From positions 1 to 19,277 of the forward strand of contig JAPPMR010000365.1 in assembly GCA_028818995.1 (NCBI GenBank): a DNA stretch of 19,277 nt, written 5' to 3'. Made by a program: the position numbers and the translations under genes. Below are positions 1 through 6,874 of the stretch, one piece after another. The number at the start of each line of letters is the position of its first letter. The first letter of the stretch is position 1. Source of the DNA: Candidatus Poribacteria bacterium (GTDB lineage: Bacteria > Poribacteria > WGA-4E > WGA-3G). A model generated the notes under the pieces. It searched no databases, was not told the origin of the DNA, and worked only from the letters and a program-made list of their open reading frames with translations.

Positions 1-1
1 A

Positions 2-208
2 ATCGGCATCTCTGCAGAAGATATTGAACATCTATTTGAACCGTTTTTTACTCGGAAAGATAAAGGCACAGGACTCGGATTGGCAAATGTGAAACGTATC
101 CTTGAAGAACATGGCGGCACGGTTGAGATTGAAAGCACACCGGGCGAAGGCACTACGGTTTCGTTGTATTTACCGTTAAGATTTTCTGAACCCTCCAAGT
201 CTCACTAA
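2..208 (+). CDS. Sensor histidine kinase, C-terminal end (partial)
   Basis: The first 68 codons of the window, open at the left edge, encode the end of a GHKL-type ATPase domain. They begin IGISAEDIEHLFEPFFTRK, which is the F-box region of histidine kinases. The G2 box GTGLGLANVKRILEEHGG follows, and then the closing beta strands (TVEIESTPGEGTTVSLYLP). In this family the domain binds ATP and phosphorylates a conserved histidine in two-component signalling. Sensor domains and the phosphoacceptor histidine lie outside the window, so the stimulus is unknown. The gene ends at a TAA and faces the convergent propeller gene across 56 bases that hold a hairpin repeat. The family call is firm; the specific role is not visible. 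Confidence 0.93.
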   Translation: MGISAEDIEHLFEPFFTRKDKGTGLGLANVKRILEEHGGTVEIESTPGEGTTVSLYLPLRFSEPSKSH

Positions 209-214
209 ATTTTC

Positions 215-238
215 TTGTAGACGGGTTTGTAAATCCGT
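215..238. repeat. TTGTAG-headed hairpin repeat (copy 1)
   Basis: TTGTAG is followed by ACGGGTTT, a 2-base loop and AAATCCGT, giving an 8-bp stem with one G-U pair. It lies between two convergent genes and could serve as a bidirectional transcription end. It resembles copies at 6524, 6554, 6682, 16591 and 19251. Confidence 0.6.
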
Positions 239-264
239 GTGCCATACCCAAATGCCATAGTAGA

Positions 265-1377
265 TTAATGTTCATTTCGCAGGAAATATAACACGTCTTG
301 CGATAACGACTTGAACGCTTCACTGCGACTCTGAAGAAACTTCTTGATTGCCCCCCATTGCGTTTGCATCTTACCTTTGGGTGAAACAGATAAAACATCA
401 TCGCTGATCCAATCTACCCCACTCTCATTCCTTTCCGTATCTGTCAATTGTGTCAACTTACCACTCTGAATATGATATGTATAGATATTCATAACAGGGT
501 ATTGTTCTAAGGGGGGAGGTGGTTCGTTTATCGGATACTTACGCGCACCGAACACAATAGATTTGCCATTATCCATCCAGGCAAGGGTACCATGTTCAAA
601 ATCCTTCGGTATATTCAACGTTTTCAGTGTATTTCCGTTTTTGTCACAGATGATATACCGGAACTCTTCGCGTATGAGTGCGTCAACGTCGGGGGCGATA
701 TTGCGCCAGTGATATTTCATTGTGGCATACACGATCTTTTGACTATCTGGCGACCATCTCGGACGCGATACGCTCAGGATAGAGTTGCCCACCCGTTGTG
801 AAGGGATTATTTTTCGCAGATTACTGCCATTTGCGTTCATTATCCAAATACTACTACCGAGTCCATCTACATTAATCGCACCGCCACACACGATATATTT
901 CCCATCGGGCGACCAATCGGGAGAAACACCATGCACATCAGCAATCTCCTTGATCTTACCCGTTTTTAAGTTTAGCACATTGAGACTGTGTTCATGGGGT
1001 TCACCGGGTATAGACACAAGCCTCTTAAACACAATGGATTTACCATCCGGTGAGTAGGCAGGGTAAAAATCACCTGCATTTTTAGGTGGTACGGTGATCC
1101 TTCGTATATTCGTGCCATCGGCATTCATCAGACGAAGGGATGCGCCGATGGCAAACACAATAGATTTGTCATCCGGTGCCCATTTGGGTGCCCAAGCTCT
1201 CCCGTGATTTATCAATGGTATGACGTTGCTGCCATCATCCTCCATGACGTAAATTCCATCCGTAGGATCTGTTATGTCAAAGCCAGGAACCTCTGAAGTG
1301 AAAAGTATCTTGGCATTTGCGCCTATGGAAACGAAAAGAAACAGGAAAAAAAGCAAACTTGCTGTAAGTAAACGCAT
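265..1377 (-). CDS. Secreted TolB-like (PD40) beta-propeller protein
   Basis: A 370-residue protein with an N-terminal signal peptide (MRLLTASLLFFLFLFVSIGANA), so it is exported or periplasmic. The body carries repeated PD40/WD40-like blade motifs: APDDKSIVF, SPDGKSIVF, SPDGKYIVC, SPDSQKIVY and DNGKSIVFG. These alternate with strands such as IWIMNANGSNLRKI. This is the six- to seven-bladed fold seen in the TolB C-terminal domain. No Tol-Pal genes are nearby and the N-terminal TolB domain is absent, so a TolB role is not implied. I chose the ATG at 1377 rather than an in-frame one at 1533 because the signal peptide starts here, AAGGAG sits 8 bases upstream, and the longer form would overlap the upstream gene. 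It is probably co-transcribed with the secreted protein at 1433-2215. Ligand or partner is unknown. Confidence 0.88.
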   Translation of the reverse strand: MRLLTASLLFFLFLFVSIGANAKILFTSEVPGFDITDPTDGIYVMEDDGSNVIPLINHGRAWAPKWAPDDKSIVFAIGASLRLMNADGTNIRRITVPPKNAGDFYPAYSPDGKSIVFKRLVSIPGEPHEHSLNVLNLKTGKIKEIADVHGVSPDWSPDGKYIVCGGAINVDGLGSSIWIMNANGSNLRKIIPSQRVGNSILSVSRPRWSPDSQKIVYATMKYHWRNIAPDVDALIREEFRYIICDKNGNTLKTLNIPKDFEHGTLAWMDNGKSIVFGARKYPINEPPPPLEQYPVMNIYTYHIQSGKLTQLTDTERNESGVDWISDDVLSVSPKGKMQTQWGAIKKFLQSRSEAFKSLSQDVLYFLRNEH

Positions 1378-1394
1378 TGGGTGCTCCTTTTTTG

Positions 1395-1420
1395 TGGAAG
1401 GGGATGTGCATCCCCTTCCA
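1395..1420. repeat. 26-bp intergenic hairpin between two secreted-protein genes
   Basis: Two perfect 12-bp arms, TGGAAGGGGATG and CATCCCCTTCCA, flank a 2-base centre. The hairpin lies in the 55-base gap between the stop of the upstream minus-strand gene and the ribosome binding site of the propeller gene. No T-run follows on either strand in the right place, so it is not a standard intrinsic terminator. It may be a REP-like element, or an mRNA stabiliser or processing site between the two cistrons. Confidence 0.7.
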
Positions 1421-1432
1421 GGACAGAATTTA

Positions 1433-2215
1433 TCAATTGTCGTCCCTTGTAAACGTCTCACTACCTTCCACTTTCCAGGTCTGTGCCCCCACAAAAACCC
1501 GGGCGTACGCATTCGCTGAATACTCGTCATCACCTATCCAACCGATAAATTTTGAGGGACTACCGTACCTATAATAACTATCCCCTTGATCGAGATCTTT
1601 ATCTGTTGGTATCTGTTCAACAGGGTCTCCGACTTGTGCACCATTTTTCCACACGGTGATTCTAAATTTGCCATTTGCATTCCGTTCCCAATTTGTCGTG
1701 TTATACCCATAGATGGAACCAGACATGCCGATACTACTACCGTCATAGGTAATACTATAGATGTCGGACGATCCATGCAAACCTTCAATCTCACCGGATC
1801 TCGACTTGGTATAATACACTCTGAAGTCGTCGGTATCGTCATCTGAAGACCAAGTCTCCTCATCTTCATCAAAAAACCACGCGATTGCCTCGCAGGTATA
1901 CTTTTCGCCTTTGAAGGCACCGGTGAACGAGCCAAGGTTGACCCAGACCGATCGCGTACCAGCATTGTGCATACTCATATTTGAATAAACAATGTTGCCA
2001 TTTTTGTCCGTTATCTCCCAATAGATAAGAGAGACATCTTCATCTGTTGACAGAGAAGCTCCTACATCTCCACCATCTCTCGTCTCACCATCACTATGTG
2101 CAGATACCCACAACGACGTAATAGAAGCAGCCTCACTTTTAACAACAAAACCGGTCAACAATAGGGAAGCGAGTAACGCTGCAATCGCGATTGTCTTGAA
2201 CCTAAACTTAAACAT
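1433..2215 (-). CDS. Secreted hypothetical protein, beta-sandwich-like
   Basis: A 260-residue protein of unrecognised family. Residues 1-30 (MFKFRFKTIAIAALLASLLLTGFVVKSEA) form a clear signal peptide ending at an AxA-type site. The mature part is acidic and rich in Trp, Tyr, Gly and Ser. Alternating-strand segments (for example VSLIYWEITDKNGNIVYSN, residues ~61-79) suggest an Ig-like or jelly-roll first half. An Asp/Glu-rich hinge near residues 115-130 (FDEDEETWSSDDDTDD) could bind calcium, but this is inference. A second strand-rich half follows. The start is supported by AAGGAG 8 bases upstream. It is the first gene of a two-gene minus-strand unit with the propeller protein. No catalytic motif is visible. 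Confidence 0.8.
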   Translation of the reverse strand: MFKFRFKTIAIAALLASLLLTGFVVKSEAASITSLWVSAHSDGETRDGGDVGASLSTDEDVSLIYWEITDKNGNIVYSNMSMHNAGTRSVWVNLGSFTGAFKGEKYTCEAIAWFFDEDEETWSSDDDTDDFRVYYTKSRSGEIEGLHGSSDIYSITYDGSSIGMSGSIYGYNTTNWERNANGKFRITVWKNGAQVGDPVEQIPTDKDLDQGDSYYRYGSPSKFIGWIGDDEYSANAYARVFVGAQTWKVEGSETFTRDDN

Positions 2216-2729
2216 TTGTAATCTCCTTTTGGCACTCTAAATGAATGCCGGTATTTTAAAATCAACGTCTGGGACGTTGGGTTTCACTATCAATCTTATA
2301 TTGATAGGTGATTTGAAGGAGATATGCTACATTTTAGCACGTCTCCCGTTTCTATGTACTTAATATCCATTTTCGTCCGAAAAAGTTTAGTACTTTTTTC
2401 AGTTTTGCCGGACAACACATAATAGATACTATTTTTGTTGCCCTCATGCGAAGGCAATATGCAAGAAAAAAGTATCGCTTTTAACTTTATATAAGCTTCA
2501 AATTGAAAAAGTTAATAGCAAATTGCAGATTTTTCTACAATTTTTGTAAGTTTTTCAGGAAATTGTGGAAATTTTAAGGTAATTCACCTGATTGATTTCA
2601 TAGACTATTTCGTTTTCCTACTATTTTGATCTGCTGCGCGCTATTCTTTTTTATTGAAGAAAAACGACTAATTGCTTATAATGCACGGCAAGTTATCTAC
2701 GCATTCACAATAACAAGGACGGACTGATA
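2216..2729. other. AT-rich divergent intergenic region with hairpins
   Basis: This 514-base gap separates the divergent secreted-protein and glycosidase genes. On the side serving the minus-strand gene there are two clean inverted repeats. One is CAACGTC/GACGTTG at 2263-2279 with a 3-base loop. The other is CTATCAAT/ATTGATAG at 2287-2307 with a 5-base loop. Both would fall in the 5' leader of the secreted-protein mRNA. I see no convincing minus-strand promoter. A 32-codon frame from 2325 has an SD-like AAGGAG too close to its ATG and is not called. The plus-strand promoter at 2654-2682 serves the GH2 gene. Confidence 0.6.
2654..2682 (+). promoter_or_regulatory. Sigma70-type promoter for the GH2 / dehydrogenase genes
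   Basis: TTGAAG at 2654-2659, a 17-base spacer and a perfect TATAAT at 2677-2682. Transcription would start near 2689, about 40 bases before the GTG start at 2730. Confidence 0.72.
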
Positions 2730-3779
2730 GTGATAAGAACAGAAACACCGCGCCCAGAATATCCGAGACCTGATTTCCAACGCGGCACCTCCGAAGGAAT
2801 TGACTGGATAAACCTCAACGGCACATGGGAATTTGCATTTGACCCAGATGATGTCGGTGAAAAAGAGGAATGGTTTTCACCGAACGCACCCGACTTCCCC
2901 TTGCAAATACAAGTTCCATACCCTTGGGAAAGCCTTGCTGCGTGGGGGGAAGAAGACCGCGCTGATAGTGCAACCTACCTCAGCACAAATGCCTACCTTA
3001 AACCAGAAGAAGTTACTTGTGGTGGACTAAGCCGAGAAGGAAATTATCGTGGCGAACCACGACATACAATCGGCTGGTACCGCAGAACTATTTCCATACC
3101 AGAAAACTGGGGAGATCAACGCGTCATTCTAAAATTCTGTGCAGTTGACTGGAAAACAACCGTTTGGGTGAACGGTAAAGTCATCGGTGAAAATGAAAAC
3201 GGATACCTCCCCTTTGAACTTGACATCACAGATGCATTGACCTCGGATAAACCTGCTACCATCGTTGTGCGTGCGTATGATGCACAAGACCACGGTGAAC
3301 AACTTGCAGGCAAACAGATAGGATGGTATACACGCACCAGCGGCATCTGGCAGCCCGTTTACTTAGAACCCAGAAACGCAACCTATATCAAGCAGTGCCA
3401 CATCACTCCAGACATTGACAATAGCACCGCCACTTTTGATGTGACGATTGATGGCGAAATTGCGTCAGGCACAGAAATTCAATGGGAATGTGAGGATATA
3501 AGTGGCAGCGTAGATGCGTCAGAAAATACACAGTTCACCGTCAATATTCCATCAGAAAAACTCAGACTTTGGGACGTAGATACGCCAAATCTCTATAACG
3601 TCACACTCAAATTGGTATCTGCGGAATCCGTTATTGACAGAATTTACACCTACTTCGGCATGCGGAAGATCGCAATTGAAAAAGCACCCGGTGGCGACTA
3701 TAACTACATCTACCTTAACAATCGTCCGGTATATCTGTTAGGTGCGTTAAATCAGTCATTCAACCTTGATGTTGTTTAA
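2730..3779 (+). CDS. GH2 N-terminal fragment: sugar-binding jelly roll and Ig-like domain
   Basis: This 349-residue piece is what would be translated if the first TAA is a true stop. It starts with GTG at 2730, with an AAGGA 10 bases upstream. Residues ~25-220 are the GH2 N-terminal jelly roll: INLNGTWEFAFDPDD, then GWYRRTISIPENW, then WKTTVWVNGKVIGENENGYLPFELDIT. Residues ~225-325 are the Ig-like GH2 domain. The end, YIYLNNRPVYLLGALNQSFN, is the lead-in to the TIM barrel. It has no catalytic residues, so alone it could bind sugar at most. It is best read as the front part of the broken gene at 2730-5402. Confidence 0.75.
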   Translation: MIRTETPRPEYPRPDFQRGTSEGIDWINLNGTWEFAFDPDDVGEKEEWFSPNAPDFPLQIQVPYPWESLAAWGEEDRADSATYLSTNAYLKPEEVTCGGLSREGNYRGEPRHTIGWYRRTISIPENWGDQRVILKFCAVDWKTTVWVNGKVIGENENGYLPFELDITDALTSDKPATIVVRAYDAQDHGEQLAGKQIGWYTRTSGIWQPVYLEPRNATYIKQCHITPDIDNSTATFDVTIDGEIASGTEIQWECEDISGSVDASENTQFTVNIPSEKLRLWDVDTPNLYNVTLKLVSAESVIDRIYTYFGMRKIAIEKAPGGDYNYIYLNNRPVYLLGALNQSFNLDVV

Positions 3780-3863
3780 ACCTACCTCCCCGATGAGCCA
3801 ATCCCAACCTATGTTTAACGTTAAAAAGAATTCGTATTCAACTTTCTCCGCCTTAATATAAAA

Positions 3864-5402
3864 ATGGATCACCCACGACTCTACTACTGGGCAGACAAAT
3901 TGGGACTGCTCTTTATGTGCGATATTCCTAACTTCGGCAATTATACCGAATTAGCGAAAGACAGATTTGAAGAAACACTTCGCGGAAACATCGCACGCGA
4001 TTTCAATCATCCGTCTATCATTTCATGGTGCAATTTCAACGAAACATGGGGACTCGGTGGTGGAGAATACAAAGAGAAAAATGATCGTCAAGAATGGGTG
4101 CGTGAAATGTACCACCTTGCCAAATCGCTTGACCCAACTCGTCTTATTGAAGACAACTCGCCTTGTCTCTATGACCATGTTGAAACTGACATCAACTCTT
4201 GGCATTTCTATATCAATGATTACAGGCACGCCAAGGACCATATCGCAAACGTCGTGGAACAGACATATCCGGGTTCAAAGTTTAATTACGCTGGTGACAA
4301 TGAACAAACGGATGTCCCACTGATTAACAGCGAATACGGTGGCATTAGTGCGGGTGCCGGTGATAAAGATGTCGCGTGGTGCTTTAAGTATCTAACAAAC
4401 GAGTTACGTCTCCATCCGAAAATCTGTGGATATGTATACACCGAACTGCAGGACATTGAGTGGGAACACAACGGTTTTATGAACTATGACCGCTCAGTGA
4501 AGGAATTCGGATACGATTACAACGACATCAATACCCTTGATTTTATTGCAATTGACTATCCACCTGGCACCACCGTTGCCCCCGGTGATACGATAAAGGC
4601 AGACATATACGCCAGTCACTTCTCACACAAGACGATTAACAACACAACGCTCCACTGGCAACTGGATACCCTTGATAAAAACGGTGAACTAACACATGGG
4701 CGCATAAGCAGAAGTATTGAAATTCCCTTTCCACAATATCAGGTAGAGCAGGTGCATCAACTGGAATTTATCATTCCAGATATTAACGCCGCAGTTGGCA
4801 CGTTACACGTATGGGTATCCGATGACACAGGCGCGGTTGTAGCTCGCAATTACATCAATTTTGAGATATTCTTGGAAGATACTTCGGGACTCACTTCACT
4901 TTCGCATCTTCCAGGCAATATATCCGCAAGTAAATGGGATGCTGGATCCGAAATAACGGAACAACGTCTCACCGCACAAGGTGCTGGATACGTTGAATAT
5001 CAGATACCACTGCCTGCAGACCTCAATCCTGATGAAATTTCAAAGATGGAACTCGTCTTTGAGGCATCCTCATCAAACGGCGGTTCACGGCAAACGGAGC
5101 CAGAGAAGCATCCATCGGATGTTACAATCTCTGTAAACGGCACTGAGGTTGAAACTTTGACACTTCCCGATTGTCCAGCAGATGCACGCGGTGTGCTCAC
5201 TTATATCCACGAAAATCTTGGCAATTACGGCTATCTGTGTCGTGTTCAATTGGATAAGGAAACGTGCTTAAACGGAAATTCTACAGAGGCAATCACCGTC
5301 CGTTATGAAGTCAAAGGCAATGCCGAAAACAGGGGCGGACTTACGCTCTACGGCAACCGTCGCGGTAGATATCCCACAGTCCCACATATTCTCATTTCTT
5401 AA
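3864..5402 (+). CDS. GH2 C-terminal fragment: TIM barrel with both catalytic glutamates
   Basis: This 512-codon piece lies in the same frame as the upstream fragment. It begins inside the GH2 TIM barrel (MDHPRLYYWADKLGLLFMCD). The acid/base is expected at Glu60 in NFNETWG and the nucleophile at Glu157 in INSEYGG. GYVYTELQDIEWEHNG (~189-204) is the usual barrel end. After residue ~230 come beta-sandwich domains that may be carbohydrate-binding. There is no ribosome binding site before the ATG at 3864 (the upstream bases are TTAATATAAAA), so independent translation is doubtful. It is followed after 16 bases by the 2-hydroxyacid dehydrogenase gene, so the two were probably one operon. Confidence 0.75.
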   Translation: MDHPRLYYWADKLGLLFMCDIPNFGNYTELAKDRFEETLRGNIARDFNHPSIISWCNFNETWGLGGGEYKEKNDRQEWVREMYHLAKSLDPTRLIEDNSPCLYDHVETDINSWHFYINDYRHAKDHIANVVEQTYPGSKFNYAGDNEQTDVPLINSEYGGISAGAGDKDVAWCFKYLTNELRLHPKICGYVYTELQDIEWEHNGFMNYDRSVKEFGYDYNDINTLDFIAIDYPPGTTVAPGDTIKADIYASHFSHKTINNTTLHWQLDTLDKNGELTHGRISRSIEIPFPQYQVEQVHQLEFIIPDINAAVGTLHVWVSDDTGAVVARNYINFEIFLEDTSGLTSLSHLPGNISASKWDAGSEITEQRLTAQGAGYVEYQIPLPADLNPDEISKMELVFEASSSNGGSRQTEPEKHPSDVTISVNGTEVETLTLPDCPADARGVLTYIHENLGNYGYLCRVQLDKETCLNGNSTEAITVRYEVKGNAENRGGLTLYGNRRGRYPTVPHILIS

Positions 5403-5418
5403 TAGGAGGAATCGTTGA

Positions 5419-6498
5419 ATGGCAACACACCAATTTTTATTTACACGTTCACCCGGTTTAGAAGGTTCATGGCCCTTCGTCCATGAACAGATGGTAAAAC
5501 GACTTGAAGAATTAGGCATAACACTCGTTCTCAATACAACCAGTAAAGACCCTCTCCATCAACAAGTGGACTTGAGCGAAGTTATCGGAATTTCACATTG
5601 GGGTGGTAGTCTCACCGAAGCATGTATTGACAACGCACCAAAGCTCAAAGTGCTTGGTACAATGACAGACAACACGGGACACGGTATCCCGTACGCCAAA
5701 CTTCAAGATCGCGGTATCCCTGTGATTGAATCCACACGCGCATGGGCACAATCTGTGGCAGAGTGTGCTTTCGGACTCGCGTTATCTTCGTTGCGTCGAA
5801 CCGCTCAGTGGCACATGCAGATGGCACAAGGCGAAAAACTGTGGAATTGGAGCGACCCAATATGGGGACCGGACAAACTCCCCGTTGCACATCAGTTCTG
5901 TGATGACCCTGACTTTGTAAACGGTGATCTTGGCACAAAACAGATCGGTGTTATCGGGCTTGGACAGATTGGCAGGAAAATCGCGCAGTGGTGTCGTGCC
6001 TTCGGCGCAACCGTCATGGGATTTGACCCGTTCGTTCCCGATGAACTCCTACAAGAATGGGATGTAGAACGCGTTGATATGGACACACTTGTGGATAGGG
6101 CAGATATAGTGTTTGTCTCTGTTCCACCGACTCCATCCGCCCGACACCTGTTGAATCGTGAACGTATCTATCATCTACATAAAGGCGCGTTGGTCGTTAT
6201 TATTACCCGTGCACACGCTGTTGATATGGCTGCCTTACGCGAACGGATTGTGAAAGACGAACTTGCAGGTGCGTTTGATGTTTATGACAGAGAACCTGTG
6301 CCTATTGATGACGAACTGCGGAATAGGGATAACGTTGTGCATACGCCGCACATTGCAGGTAGGACAAAAGATGCTAACCTTCGCGTTGCAGATATGATTG
6401 TAGACGATTTTGAGCGCGTGCTTAAGGGAGAAAAACCTCTCGGGGCATTAACACCGGAGGCGATTAAGGTTCGAACGTCTGATAATCCTTATGAGTGA
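5419..6498 (+). CDS. D-isomer-specific 2-hydroxyacid dehydrogenase, NAD-binding
   Basis: A 359-residue cytosolic oxidoreductase of the D-2-hydroxyacid dehydrogenase family. The Rossmann nucleotide-binding loop GLGQIG is at residues 180-185 (GVIGLGQIGRKIAQWCRAFGA). Asp203 in GFDPF follows at the position that usually selects NAD over NADP. The catalytic triad is present: Arg264 (in TRAHAVD, replacing the more common NTARG context), Glu292 (DREPVP) and His311 (HTPHIAG). The family interconverts 2-hydroxyacids and 2-oxoacids; which acid is used here cannot be told. AGGAGG lies 9 bases before the ATG. The gene follows the GH2 gene by 16 bases and should share its promoter, suggesting joint sugar-acid catabolism. 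A stretch near residues 130-170 (RTAQWHMQ to VNGDLG) is longer than in classical members. Confidence 0.9.
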   Translation: MATHQFLFTRSPGLEGSWPFVHEQMVKRLEELGITLVLNTTSKDPLHQQVDLSEVIGISHWGGSLTEACIDNAPKLKVLGTMTDNTGHGIPYAKLQDRGIPVIESTRAWAQSVAECAFGLALSSLRRTAQWHMQMAQGEKLWNWSDPIWGPDKLPVAHQFCDDPDFVNGDLGTKQIGVIGLGQIGRKIAQWCRAFGATVMGFDPFVPDELLQEWDVERVDMDTLVDRADIVFVSVPPTPSARHLLNRERIYHLHKGALVVIITRAHAVDMAALRERIVKDELAGAFDVYDREPVPIDDELRNRDNVVHTPHIAGRTKDANLRVADMIVDDFERVLKGEKPLGALTPEAIKVRTSDNPYE

Positions 6499-6523
6499 GT
6501 TTCATTGAGCCTACAAACTCTTC

Positions 6524-6550
6524 TTGTAGGAGCGAGTTCCAGCTCGCGAC
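6524..6550. repeat. TTGTAG-headed hairpin repeat (copy 2)
   Basis: TTGTAGGA is followed by GCGAG, a 6-base loop and CTCGC. It lies 26 bases after the dehydrogenase stop codon, without a T-run. Confidence 0.7.
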
Positions 6551-6553
6551 ATC

Positions 6554-6583
6554 TTGTTGGAGGGCTTTATAAGCCCGATTTAC
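6554..6583. repeat. TTGTAG-type hairpin repeat (copy 3)
   Basis: TTGTTGGA, then GGGCTT, loop TAT, AAGCCC, then GATTTA. It is closely related to the copy at 16591-16620, which shares the head and the GATTTA tail but has a different stem. Confidence 0.7.
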
Positions 6584-6593
6584 AGTGCCTACG

Positions 6594-6617
6594 TTCGTAG
6601 TAGCGCAATTTACTGCC
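6594..6617. repeat. Degenerate hairpin repeat (copy 4)
   Basis: TTCGTAGTAGCGCAATTTACTGCC. It resembles the copy at 6682-6708 in GCGCAATT, but the pairing arm is decayed. Confidence 0.45.
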
Positions 6618-6626
6618 TCTTTTATT

Positions 6627-6668
6627 CTGAATCGCGGATTATACGGATTTCACAGATTACGCGGATTT
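6627..6668. repeat. 9-bp tandem repeat (four GGATT units)
   Basis: GGATT or AGATT recurs at 6636, 6645, 6654 and 6663, exactly every nine bases (units GGATTATAC, GGATTTCAC, AGATTACGC, GGATTTAAG). It is preceded by CTGAATCGC. It has no coding capacity and appears to be part of the repeat patch between genes. Confidence 0.7.
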
Positions 6669-6681
6669 AAGAGTATCAGCG

Positions 6682-6708
6682 TTTGTAGTCGCGCAATTCA
6701 TTGCGCGC
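6682..6708. repeat. TTGTAG-headed hairpin repeat (copy 5)
   Basis: TTGTAGT is followed by perfect 8-bp arms CGCGCAAT and ATTGCGCG with a 2-base centre at 6690-6707. The rest of the 361-base gap (6499-6859) holds the promoter at 6786 and nothing else I can name. Confidence 0.7.
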
Positions 6709-6785
6709 TTCTTATATTCCTCAGAACAACGATGTTCAGTTAATCGGACAATCTACTATAAATAGCCCTACGCAACACTTTTCGA

Positions 6786-6814
6786 TTGTCATTCAATCTC
6801 ATACATGGTAATAT
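6786..6814 (+). promoter_or_regulatory. Promoter for the PD-(D/E)XK gene
   Basis: TTGTCA at 6786-6791, a 17-base spacer ending in TGG (extended -10 feature), and TAATAT at 6809-6814. Predicted transcription start is near 6821, about 54 bases before the ATG. Confidence 0.55.
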
Positions 6815-6874
6815 TTTCTTGCAAAGGTCCAAAGCGGAACATATAGGAACACAACATTCTTGAGGATTGATCAG

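Larger units (their letters stand above)
2730..5402 (+). pseudogene. Glycoside hydrolase family 2 gene interrupted by three in-frame TAA codons
   Basis: One reading frame spans the whole interval (891 codons with the final stop). It encodes a complete GH2 enzyme but is broken by TAA at 3777-3779, 3816-3818 and 3822-3824. Translation through the gap (3777-3863) continues recognisable GH2 sequence: TYLPDEPIPTYV, then KEFVFNFLRLNIKMDHPRLYYWADKLG, with no frameshift. Family members here carry the start of the TIM barrel, so no piece is missing. Both flanks are otherwise undamaged, with both catalytic glutamates kept downstream. This suggests very recent inactivation, recoding, or a local assembly error. 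GH2 enzymes hydrolyse terminal beta-glycosides (galactosides, glucuronides or mannosides); the substrate cannot be read from sequence. No signal peptide is seen, so the product would be cytoplasmic. Confidence 0.82.

Noticed and set aside
1378..1533. A 52-residue N-terminal extension of the propeller protein
   Set aside because: It would overlap the upstream gene and bury the signal peptide. The ATG at 1377 has a good SD site.
1534..1965. A 143-codon frame on the minus strand overlapping the secreted-protein gene
   Set aside because: It lies wholly inside the gene at 1433-2215 in another frame, has no ribosome binding site and no family resemblance, while the overlapping gene has a signal peptide and SD site.
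2325..2423. A 32-codon plus-strand frame (MLHFSTSPVSM...) after AAGGAG
   Set aside because: The SD-like site is only 2 bases from the ATG, the composition is not coding-like, and it would sit in the leader of a divergent gene.
3777..3824. Reassignment of TAA as a sense codon
   Set aside because: TAA ends dnaA, recF, gyrB and other genes at the expected family lengths, so a code change does not fit.
6499..6720. CRISPR array in the repeat patch
   Set aside because: Repeats are unequal, hairpin-forming and not separated by regular unique spacers; no cas genes are present.
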